This document shows, in pieces, positions 12,240 to 24,300 of a stretch of 64,000 nt of DNA (its first letter is position 1; every line of letters starts with the position of its first letter). The translations under genes were made by a program, and so were the position numbers. The notes below the pieces were generated by a model. The model searched no databases and was not told the origin of the DNA. It worked only from the letters and a program-made list of their open reading frames with translations. The DNA is from Puffinus mauretanicus (lineage: Eukaryota; Chordata; Aves; Procellariiformes; Procellariidae), in contig JAJKFH010000385.1 of the NCBI GenBank assembly GCA_023333565.1, positions 2,356,001 through 2,420,000 on the forward strand, written 5' to 3'.

Positions 12240-12287
12240 ATGTTGGGGGATGTAAGCAGGCTGCTAGGAGACTGGAGCGGGAGCTGA
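12240..12287 (+). other. Upstream ORFs in the TNFRSF11B leader
   Basis: Two ATGs precede the OPG start. ATG at 12240-12242 opens a 15-codon frame ending in TGA at 12285-12287. ATG at 12250-12252 is followed at once by TAA, giving a start-stop minimal uORF. Both sit close to the predicted transcription start, so either may or may not be in the mRNA. Confidence 0.4.
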
Positions 12288-12335
12288 CTCTCTGCCTGAT
12301 TTCCCAGCTCGCTGAGGTTTCTTCCACCGACCACA

Positions 12336-12365
12336 ATGAACAAGTTCCTGTGCTGCACGCTTGTG
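12336..12365 (+). CDS. TNFRSF11B: TNFRSF11B exon 1 coding part (signal peptide start)
   Basis: Encodes residues 1-10, MNKFLCCTLV, ending in the donor GTG|gtaagt. Human OPG starts with the near-identical MNNLLCCALV and splits at the same point. The CCxLV motif and the phase 0 junction fix this exon, although it is too short to stand out as an open frame. Together with the first residues of exon 2 it forms the signal peptide, cleaved after about residue 21 in mammals. Confidence 0.95.
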
Positions 12366-15300
12366 GTAAGTCCCTTCGGAGAGGTAGATAGGCTTTAAGA
12401 TGCATTACAGCTTCGGAGATCAGGCTGTAAAGACACACGGCTTTTCTTCTGGGTTTTTTTGTTTTGGGTTTTTTTTTTTGTTTGGGCTTTTTTGGTTTTA
12501 GGGATTTTTTTGCCTTCTCTCCGTTTTCTTGGTAAACCCTTCTTGTTTCATCACGCCAAGCTTACCCGGTGAGGTTTGGAGCGCGACGGACACGTCCAGC
12601 TCCAGGGAGGCAGCAGGGATTTTCATCCCATTCTTAAGGTAGTGGCATGATTTGCTTTTCTTTTGCCTTTTTTCCTATCTTCCTCTCTCTTTTTGCAAGG
12701 CTTCATCATACTGGGCTGACACAAAGAACTGTATCTAGGAATGAATTTAGAAACTGTAGGCTGGAATGTTTGTTTTTGATTTACAAAAGCTCCATCCCTG
12801 CCTGTCTCTGTAATCGTTGCTACAGTGGCACTGATCAGTATCTCAGATACTGGGCTGGCTTTCTTACCCAGGAAAACCACTGTGAACTCCAGAAAAAAGC
12901 ACAAGCATGTGATGCTTGTTTTGGCTTAGAAAATTCAGCTTCATATGCAAGAAAGTGATGAATTAGTAGCTGCGTCAGTAACTATTACAGAAAAAGTTGT
13001 GTTATTAAATCCAGTATAAGCCCCTGCTTTAATAAGTTTTTGTTTACTTGGTGATTTAGCAAGATACTTCCAGATGCAAATTTAGAGATGTTAGCAGTGC
13101 AGTAAATCTTTCAAAATGTCTTTTAATCCATTTAGCCATATGGAATTGTATATGATGTCAGATTAATTAAAACCTGCGTACTGTGTAACATCTATTTAGA
13201 GGCTATTCATCTTTTGGATAAGAAAACATTCAAAGAAAAACATTAAAAAATAATATTCAGAGCAGGCTGTTATGCATGCCTGCGCGGTAACTTGTTCCTG
13301 GGTTGTTTTGGTGAGTACAGTGGCATTAATGTTGTGGCAGAGCGTTAGAACTGAGATCCAATTATTTTGAAGGTTTTTTATAAATGCAATGAGATTTCCA
13401 GGATCCGATGAGTAATGCATGTTTATTACTCTCTGAACAACTTTCTGAAAGAGCTTTTTGAGAAACAAACCAAAGTAATTAATGGTGCAAGGGAAGCAAA
13501 AATTGTCAGACTCATGGTCAGCAAATTGAAATGCAGGACAACTTTTTCATCTCATGTATGATGTTGTGCCTTCTTTGTCTATATGAAAGCACGGGAAGTT
13601 AATCTGGGAATTTCAGCAATAGCCTGTTATCAGCTTGGCTTCTTACCTGTTGCTGTCATAAAATAATCACATCAGTATTTTGATTTTGATTAAATGTAAT
13701 GTGCCTGTTCATGTTCTCCCATAAAGTAATAGCATTTGGTGAAGTTCAGCATAATCCTCTGGCAGCTGAGTCTTGGAGCTGAAATACGTCAGTGGCAGGA
13801 GTACATACCAGAGACCTTCATCATTCAACTCTTTTTTTTTATTATTTAAAAGCAGTTTATTTAAAGTTATTGTGAAGTTTAAGTACTGTCAGATGTGCTA
13901 GAGCTCAGAAAATTAGTTTTAGTACGTGTTTTATAACACTTGTAAGAGGTGCAACAGCAGTTCGAAGTTTGTGTGTTTGGCTACATCATACCTAAATAAG
14001 AGTCTTTGGAGATACCATAACTAAAAAAGACTCTTTGGACATGATATACTTTCAGCCTTGGCCTCTTTGGTACGGTTTCAGAAAGGGGACCTGCTGTGGT
14101 GGTGCAGGCGTGTACGTGTTGTTTGCTGGAACACCAAAACTGCTTACAAACAGACGAGAGTTATGAAATCAGACTGAATTTAAAGAAATTCCCCAGAGCT
14201 GGACCTCATTACTTGTCACGTAACTATCTTGACCCTTAAACTTGACCTTTCTCTATTTTGGATGTCTGGGCGCATGTGACATGCTTTTTCTGGCTGGCCT
14301 GTTGGGTTTGCTGTGTGTAGGCAGCAGTGGCTTTGCAACCCGCGAGGGTAGGAGTTATCTTTCTGTCTGACTTTCTTTCTGTCTGTCTGCATGTGTGTTG
14401 GTTAAAAATAAAACACCAAGGTTACCAGGAGAATTTTTAAAAGATATTGTCACTATTTAAATAACACCCACTATTCAAATTTCACAGAAACTTCAATTTT
14501 GTTCCTTCTGTATGTGACTTTTATGCTAGTAGATTTACTACTCTGTTGGTCTTCCTGGAGAAAAACACCTGTTTGCACATAATACTGGACATACTGTTTC
14601 TCTAGCTAGATGGTCAGTTGTTAGTAATTCAGTTCAGTGCAAAGGCAGACTGCAGTCATGGTGGTAACATCCCAGGTTTGGGTTATCTCTAAATCTTGCT
14701 GTCACTCTGGTGAATAACGTTCCAAAATATGAGTTATGGATAAGACACATCTTTTGGTGAGTAGCTAGTTAGTCTTTTCTGCTTTCTCCACAAGCTTCCA
14801 GGCAAATGTAACTCATGTAAACGAAGACTTTCAATTTAGCACTTCTTTGATAAGATGTGAAACTGCTCTTCAGCTGGATGTCATTTTCCTACCACTGAAA
14901 ATAAAACAATAGTTTAGACCCCTAAATTGCTTTGTGAATGACAACTAATGGTGCCTTACAAAGTCTCTACAAGATTTGAATTGTTGACATATTGCTTTAC
15001 TGACAGAGAAATGAAGACAGTGGTTGATAGCCTCAGTTTAGAATACAGGGGCTCAGGAGAGTCACTAGTTACTTGTGTAGAAGAGCAGCCTCCACTTTAT
15101 AAAGCATCTTCCATACAAAAGTAGGTCCCGTTATGTCCAAAGTGAGTGGATTCCATTGAAGTAGTTGGCAGAATGGTGGAACAGCTTTATAAGCTAAACT
15201 CAAACCAGCGAAAATGACTCCATTTTAGCTTTCGTTGTGGTCTTGACGCCCAGCTGCGGTCTGCCAAAAGGTGCTTTGTTTGGGCTGTGCTCTAAGTGAG

Positions 15301-18300
15301 CCTGCAGCAACTCGCGGGGTAAGGAGTGCTGCATAGCTGTTGGCCCAAAGAGGTTAAATTTGGTGATTGCTTGGGGCCCCCCAAAACAGCAAGGTGAGGA
15401 GGATGAGAGTTGAGTATCTCCCAGATGGATGGGAGTCATTTCTCCCTAGATAACAAATATTTTACAACGGTTATTTGCAATAGACGGCCATGGTTCTGAT
15501 CCAGTATGACATTGTCATGTACTGGATCTAGAGATACTGTTTTGATTTGACAAGCCACTGATTAGGAGGACCTCATTAACGTTCAGTGCTATATTGTGCT
15601 ACTGGGATTTCTCTGGGGTCTGTGCGTGATTTCAGTGAGGCATTCTGCCTAAGGGCTGAGAGTAAGTGAAGGCCTCCTGCCTTAGCTTTGTCCAAATACT
15701 TTGTGTAGAAAGCAAAGTAGGAGAGTTGTGAGGTTTTACTTTGAACCCAATGCAAACACTAGGAGCAATCTGACAGATGCCATGAATGATTATTTATCAC
15801 GCAGGAAAATATGCTTTGGAATAGTTGTGGGATGCAAAACAGAAACAGATTTATCTTTCTCAGCAAATTAAACATTCTCCTTTGGTCTACAACCCAAAAC
15901 CACAAAGCCAAGCTATATAATAATATTTTCATATGCTGAAAAGCCACTTTCTTTTCTCTCACAAAGCAGTGATTTAAGGGGATGATGCTTGAAGGATTTT
16001 TGCTTTATGTGCTTTGTCTTCCAGTTCATTTTAATTCAACAAGAAAAAGCAAGCTGCTCTTTGCCTTACATTTAAAGATGAAAGAAAAGGGCGTGTACTT
16101 TTTTCATGCCCAAGATCTGAAATGAAATTTTACAATCACATTATTTCTCTTTCAAAAGCATCTTCTAAGGTCTCAAATAAATGCACTGCACAGGCCTTTT
16201 ATGTTAGCGTTGTGTATGCTGACATAAAGATGGTATGGAAAAATACAGCTTCAGGCCTAATGTGTTGAGTCGCACAATCAAAGAATTGGTTTTTAACCTT
16301 GGGTAACTCATCTTGAATAAGTTCTCAGTATTTATTTGCATGACACTGACTTACACTAGACTTGTATTTCAGTATTTACAGTTTATCCCAATTCCTCATA
16401 CAGGGACACCCATCTGGAGAGGTACCCAGGATTTGGCCCAGGGAGATGGATGAGGACTGAGTTTTTCAGTCCTTTCAGAACTGAGCCCATGACACTAGAA
16501 CTGAATTTTACCCAATAGGTTGATAGATGTAGTTAATGATACTAGATTTTGTTTTGGTTTTGTTTTGTTGTTATTATTTTGTTACTGATAGCATTTCATA
16601 CTCATAGAACAAAAAACCCCAGTCTTTGGGATTGTTTTTTTAAATTGAGGCTTGCATTTCACTACCCTTAGGAAAACCATTTGCAATAGAGTGCACTCTG
16701 AATCAGACTAACAATTAATTTGTTGAGATGAACAAGATATTGAGTATCATTGGCTTCCATTGGTGTTGGGATATAAAGGATTTTCTTAGAGTTTAAAACT
16801 GAAAGAAACTGCCTAGATCTTTTCAGTCTGTTATCCAGCTCTTCCAGGAAACCAAATGGTGTATTTGCTTTCAGAAATGCATTGAGAGCTATATTTAAAC
16901 TACTTGGGTTTCTTGCACCTGCTTCTCAGTAAAAGTCTGTTCCCAAACTTCCTCTGACAAGAGAATCCCCTTTTCATTTGCCAGCATTATCCTTTAACGG
17001 AGAAAGTTCTTCCCTCTCACTGTCCATCTGAATCTATAGGTACTGTTTCGATTTGCCAAGCTATTGACCAAGTCAAGATCCTCTTCAAGATGAAGCTGTC
17101 CATTTTCTTCTAAAATTTCTCTGTACCTCTTCCAGGCTGAATTAACCTTTCCTAAACAAGGATGAACAGAATTTTACGCAGTCTTCTGAATGACAAATCC
17201 ATTACTTTGGCCAGGTGTAGCACTGATAGACTCCAACTTTGGTTTCTTAAGAGTTAAGGGTGAACATGCTCATTGCCCCTACTTCTGATTCCAGTAAACT
17301 GAAGCCAGACTTCCAGCTTCTTCCTCCTTTCAAAGTGGAACATACCTTCTTCTCCAGCAAGAGCGAAACAGGCCAGTGCCAGCATGATTATAGGAGAAAT
17401 CCTGCTTTCTGTGAAGCTTTTTGGAAGACCAATGTTCAGAACTAGTAAGTTCTGATCATGGCATTTTCATGTGCTCAAATAGTGCAATTTCTTACAGCAG
17501 AGATTCAGGTGTTTAGTACATAGCCCACCTTTAAGTATGGGCATTCAGGTCAATCAGAAGTTTTATGTGGCTAAGAATCTGCTACCAAGTTAGTCATAGC
17601 ATAGTTTAGGAGGAGAAATGTCAGGAATGACATAAAATGCATTTAATTACCATTTTAATTTGATTTGGGAACATGCTTTTGAAGGGTCTCTCCTGATCAT
17701 CCTTATTTACTGTATTTTAGTTTGCACATCAGAGCAGATTTGGAGTGCACAAAGTGGATTTTCAAAGTAAACTGGATTGATGAAAGTAAATCCAGAGATG
17801 GACTCCAGAGACGCACCAGATGTGCTGTAACCACTAATGCATGCTCAGTCCATGAGAGCAGACTGAAGTTAGTCCAAAATACCCCCTCTGAATCACGCTT
17901 GGCACCATCTGTTTTGCTCTGCAAATCTGCTGTAACAGGTGATCCAGCTTGCTAATGTAAGCACAAATTCAGTATGTCTTAGGCCAGGAGAAAGGACAAT
18001 TTAGTGACGTTCCCCTTTAGCTTATTCTGTGAACTGGGGGACAAGAAGAGTCTTTTCATTCTGTTTGTGTCAAGTTGCTGCAGTAAAACTAGTAAAAATT
18101 ATACTTAATTACCTTCCACCATTCTTCCTGCATTTTTGCAAAACTTCTAAAAATAGATTGCTCTTACTTTGGCACTTGAGGTAGGTTCAAGGATAACTTC
18201 TGATTTTCAGGTTGCATATTCAGCAATAATAATATATAGTAATAATAACATATTCAGCATACTCACATGTGCTAGGTGTTTTCAATCTGCATAGAAGACA

Positions 18301-21300
18301 ATCTTGCAGATCTATTCTCTTAAGTATTATTAAGGGACCTACAATAGTCTTGTGAAGAAATGTGGTATTGGGGATTGGAGTCTAGGAATTTACTTAACAA
18401 CATACTAATGGCTGTACTGGGTCTAAGAAAAAAATAATCCAGAAAAAATGCCCTAAAAAGCCCCATATGCTGTCTATGGCAGGGATTGATAACTGATGCA
18501 TAGAGGAGATGGAAGAAAAAGGCAGAAAAATAGTGGTATTTTTCCAAAACACTCCTCCAGACTTAAGCAATTTGTGGTTTGGGATTTCCTGATCAAAAGG
18601 TGATGTTTATGTTTAATAGTGCTTTATTATTTTTCCTCCATTACTATGTCAAGTAACATTTTGAACTCAACCATTTACAACGTCCTGTGGCAATGAGTTG
18701 CACAGCTCACTGTACTAATAGGATCATAGTAGTCAAACAGTAATAGTAATGGTAATCTAGCTCTATGTTGAAAATGATGTATAAAATGTTCTGGTAAAAT
18801 ACTGAGATACTGATTGCATTTATAGCTTTAGTTTGACTGAACAATCTTTTGTCAAATTGTTTACTAAATAAAAGAGTTGGATCCTGCATACATATGGCTC
18901 AGCCACTGATGGGTGGATTACTGCAGCTACATAATGTGTGTTTCTGGGAAAGAAGGGAAGACAGGTGTGATGTGCTTTTCTTTTAAAAATACAAGGAAAA
19001 AATCAAATGCAAAGACTGATTGTCCTTTTAGTGATGCTGATTTATTAATCCTATTATTATGGTTATTGGTTATGCTCATTTAGATTAATAGTATTCTGGT
19101 TGCCATTAATAGTTTATAGCTATTGGTACTTCCAAAGGCAAAACTTCACATGGTCTCACACACACACAGTGCTTTTTTGCTCAGTTTTTAAAATCAATTC
19201 CTCGCAGATTGTGTTGAATTTTTATTGGCTTGCTTCACATAGCTGTAGGTTCTTCAGGAAGCAAGTGCCTCCATTTTTCCCTACAAAACCTCATGCTTTC
19301 ATACCTGATTATTGAATTTCAATTATTTTTAATCCTGAATCATCCCCTGTGGCAAAACTTCTCCCTTGCCTCATGTATGATTTGCAATATAAATGGTTGA
19401 GTAAGAAAGATGATAGAGAAAATCTTGTTGTTCTTGCTCCTGCATGTTGCAGAGGGCAGCTGAGCAGTCATGAAATGGTCCACCTAACCATTCAGCACCT
19501 GAAAACGTGTCACCAAGGTTAGAGGCACGACCCAGAGCAGCAGATTCTGCTGCAGTGACAGCTTGGGGATTGCTGTGAGCTGTGCATTGCAGAGAAGGAA
19601 AACTGGCGTTTCTGCACGAGGACGTGCTGCCCACATGTCTGGTTGCTATCGCTGATAATTTTCACACACGTATTGTTCAAGTATTCATCAGTGTTCAAGA
19701 TTTTCATCTGTATTGGGTATTGTCTTGGGTTTCCACAGACATCTGCATGAAATGTGTGTTGATGCTTGTCTTTGTAGCATCTGTGCCGCGTGTTGCAGTC
19801 TGTTATGTTCTGTGAAGGGAATGCATGTGTCCATGCAAGTCTTGGACTCTGGGATGCTGTATTATCTATTACTGAATAAAAATCGTAGAAGAAAACCTGA
19901 CTGTTTGCATCAACAATTAATGGGATTACCAGGACTTCCTCATTACAAGAGTAATCGCTGTAGATTTACCAAGGGTGGGTGCATTTTTCATCAGTGGAAA
20001 GCCATTCACTATTAAAAAACGTGCTGCACCCTCTTGTTAAATAGATCACATGAAACAGATTCAGTTATTTCAGAAAAATGGAGTGGTACATCAAACTTCA
20101 ATGAGTAATAAGGAATTTCTCACAATGGAAGAGATTGTGCATTGAGACCACAAGAAAAAGTGGGATCTCCACCTATAGAAATCACAGATCGGACAAGTTG
20201 CAGGGTTTCGTCAAGGATAACTAGAAGAGGCTGTGGGGAATATCCATACTATCTGCATTTCATTCTTCAGCCTAAGTACAGCTGTATAAAAAGTGGATTC
20301 ACAGTCAGGCAACAGGAGAATGCACTTAAGAATATTTTCTTAAGTGGTAAGAGTTCCTAATTTAGGCACCTAATATTACTTGTTGCAAACGCTGCGACTT
20401 GTGTTAATGCAGATGAATGATTACATTGTCCTTTCCAACCTTAATAAGATTATGACTTAAGCAGTGCCATGCTGTGCCAGAAGTGAGGCCCTTAGATGAA
20501 GTCTCTTTAGGAAATACAGAGTCTGAATAAATAAAAAGAGTTAATTCCACTTACATTTTGGGGACATCTACATTGGAAAAGAGGAAAATACGTTCTTGAA
20601 ATTGAATTGGCAACTCTGTATTAGCTGACTGGGATTAAAATAGCAACAAAGACAAGTCAGTTGGATCTACAATTTGAATGGATACATAGGAAAAAATCTT
20701 CATTCAGAGACAGTTTACTTCATCTTTATAAAACGTACAAGTTTTAGAAGAGAAGTGGCACCTCGATCATGCAGCGCTGGGGCAGACGGGTTCTCAGTGG
20801 GAAGAGTGAGCTGCCCGCGGACCCCGTGGGGCTCAGGGCGGTACATAGGGACTAAACCCGAGAGTTATTTTTTTGATAGGCTGGTGGAGTCACAGAACCA
20901 ATTTTTTAGTTACAAGACCAAAATGACATGATATGGAGGTTGTCTCTGCAGAAGGGCAGGATCATCTCAGACGGCTAGATCCCAAATCGCACCAGCAAAG
21001 CAGACTGGTGCAGGAAGCAGAAGGAATGTAGCGGTCATGACACGTGCCAGTACTGAACCAGGTCCTCACGACAGCCGTAAGCCTGTGCTTTTAGATAGGA
21101 AATGAAAGCATTAGCCTGGCCTCTTCCAGCTCGTGCGATTAAGTCCTTGTATACCCTTCATGAACTGCAGCATTCTTTACCTCTGTCTGAAGCTGCATCT
21201 TCATACTAGATGTAGCTGCCACGTTTTATCCCCAGAGCTGCTGCATTTCAGTGCAAGATTAAATGGAAGGTGTTAAAAAATAACCTATATTGTTCTAGCC

Positions 21301-24300
21301 ATTTGTTGCTGGTAAAAAGAAATACTGTAAGGAATTATCGTTAAAGGTATCTGTGGTAATGGTGCAGTACGCTGGTCAGATTTGTAGGCTCAGATACCAT
21401 TCCTTTTGCATCTGAAGTACTTGATACTTAAGAACACGGGAGTGCATAATCCCCACCTTGCTGTGCATCGAGCGTGTTGCCAATGAACCAATAGGCCAGG
21501 TTCTCTGGTGCCAGGTGGTAAAAGGTCATTGCGCAGTGATATTAAAAGGGTGTAAATGGGAGAAGAATAGGATCTACATCTCTGGAAGAACAAGGAAGTA
21601 CTTACTTTGGGAAGATTTGCTGGATAAGGTCCTAAATTTTTCCCATTCTAAGATAGAAATGGGAGAGTCCAGGAGCTGGCTAATATTTAATAAATATCTA
21701 ATGCAAACATTTTTTTGAAGATAGCCACATGATTAGACTCACAAACTCATTAAAATGTAGGTTTCTTTGTGACCACGGTGCTCCCCAGAACTAAAGCGAA
21801 CGATGTTTTGTTTTCCTGTTGCTAGCTCTTGGACATTTCTGTTAAGTGGACCATCCAGGACGACTCTCTCCCCAAGTATCCTCATTACGACCCAGGGACA
21901 TCTCGTCAACTGCTGTGTGACCAGTGCCCTCCAGGGAGCTACGTAAAGCAGCACTGTACAGCCACCAGCCCGACGCAGTGTGCCCCGTGTCCGGGTCAGT
22001 ACTACGCCGAAGAGTGGAACAGCAACGATGAATGCCAGTACTGCAGCGCCGTTTGCAAAGAGCTGCAGTACGTCAAGCAGGAGTGCACCAGCACGCAGAA
22101 CCGCGTCTGTGAGTGCGTCGAAGGCAGATACCTGGAACTCGAGTTTTGTTTAAAGCACACGGAGTGTCCTCCCGGATTCGGCGTTGCACAGCCAGGTATG
22201 TACCGCTTGTCAATACGCACAGACTTAATTAGAGCTCTACCGCACGTCGATGACTCGTGGCAGTTACAAGATTAGGAAAGAGGCTCGTCCAGATGAAATT
22301 ACAGGACAGTAAATTGTAAAGCCAATTGAACCTGTTCCTAGTCTGCCTCATTTGGACTGTAGCCAAAGGAACATTTCTCAGTGGAATACCCTGCTCCTAC
22401 TATAATATATAACTTAATGGCAGTAGCAAATGTAGCAAATTGCACTCTAATGAGAAACATGATGGATTGCCTCTTTTAAAGGAACATTATCTGGAATGTA
22501 GTATTTGTGTGTGTGATAAATAATAATGTTTTTCATTTTGAAATCTGCTGTTTCAAGCAACTGTATATCTTGACAAACACCAGGAGCACTACATGTTTGA
22601 CACCAAGTGTATAATTATAACAACATTAATATAGCTCTAGCATCACAGCAATATGTGGTAATAATTCATTATCAGCATCCTAAGAGGAACTCTTAGGGAA
22701 ACTGTTACTATTATCAAACAAACAACCGTTTTTTTGTCAAGCAGGCTGGCATTGTGCTGTATGTCTGGTGGGGATACAGAGCGAAGCGGCGCTTTTCAGT
22801 GGAGTGTATTCTTCATTTAAGACAACATAAATTGTTAAACCAATAATAAGTTCTTCTCTCTAAACAAAATACCTCATTTATCATTTGGCAAATGTCATGG
22901 CCCAGTTTAGCTCCAATATTTAATACAGCCTGAAAGAATTGTAAACTGTCATTGTACTGGAGATTGATAACTGCCCAGAGAAGACCACTGAGGAAGGGAA
23001 TACAGAAAATCAAAGCATCTCAGACACAAACCCATAGGCAACCAATCTCCAGACTACAGAATTACTTCCCTAGGGATTACGTATATACAGTGAGAAACAC
23101 TAGGGCTGGCCTATACATTTTAGAGCTATGCTGAATGACAGGTCAGGAGTTCTTTCTCATGTTATGAACATCTCATTGGAGAACAACTTCGATGTAAGGA
23201 GTAACGTCGCTGCTGTAGGTGCTCACTATTCCCCTGGTAATTCATTAACTAAGCACTATCCTGATGCTCTTGCCATTGCTAAGCATTTTCACTGGCAGCA
23301 TTTCTATATTATAAGCCTTCATTAACCTAAATCATTATACCCAGGGGCTTGGGTTAATGGCGTTCCACTGTACCTCAGCAGCAAGTCAAAAGGGGACAGA
23401 AACAAAGTTCTCAGAAAGCCCGTTTGGGAAGCAAGCAAAGAAGTATAAATTCCCTGAGCAACCAGCCTGCTGCATCCCTGCGAGCACAGTGAAACTGTGG
23501 CAGGCAAATTTGAATCCCTCAGTTCAAAATGAAACAAACTTTGGAAGAAGATAAATTGTCGAATGGTGTAATTTATTGGAAAGTTGGTTTCCAAAAGACC
23601 ATCAAATGAATCAGCTAAACCCAAGCAGACCTCAAACAAGGAATGAAAACATTGTAAAAATAATTGCGTCCCCCTGTGTCAATAGTCAGCTTTTGAGGTG
23701 AGGCATCGACTAAGAATTTAATAAGCATGGACCACACTGTGTTCCCGCTTTCTGCCATATGATAGCCTTGAACGTTGTAACGATATAAATTCAGGTGAAA
23801 TAAAACCTAAGTGCAGAAAAATATGCTTCCACTGCCACACAGGGAGATGGTGTGGTCCAGTGTCTCATTCAAAGCTTAAAACATTAGAAATCTGTTTCCC
23901 CACTGCCGGTCGCTCATGATTATGTTGGGAAGATCGCTTTACTTTGGGAGTCCCCTTTTGTGAGTGTAGATTAAGGTTTTGTTCCTTTCTGCTGCGGTTG
24001 GCCCTGTACATGGCAGAGTTTTTAGCAGCAGTGCGCTGGGGAAGCAGCGCTGCTCCGAGGCTGCACTTATCTCCCCGGCGGCGGCTGCCATTTCCCTGGG
24101 GAGAATGGGGGATTCCAGGCGAATCGGAGGGAGCGGCGGAAGGGCATCTGGGCTGAGGCGGTCTGTGCCCTGAACAAGAGCAGCCAGATAAGCAGCAAAG
24201 AAGAAGCTGGCAAAGCTGGGAGGTGACTTTCTGCTCAACCCCGAGAACACTGATGGATTACCCGGTTTATTTCCCTCTTGTGCCGCAAAGGTTATACGGG

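Larger units (their letters stand above)
12366..21825 (+). other. TNFRSF11B: Intron 1 of TNFRSF11B (9.46 kb)
   Basis: Starts gtaagt and ends ttgctag. Mostly AT-rich and free of CR1 or LTR insertions that I can recognise. It contains a G/T-run block just after the donor, a near-perfect hairpin at 15498-15528 and a short CA run near 19159. Open frames inside are short and have no family signature. A stretch around 16800-17230 has the look of an old degraded interspersed repeat, but I could not assign it. Confidence 0.85.

Noticed and set aside
16800..17230. Possible ancient interspersed repeat in intron 1
   Set aside because: It has a vaguely repeat-like look, but I could not match it to a CR1 or other family with confidence.
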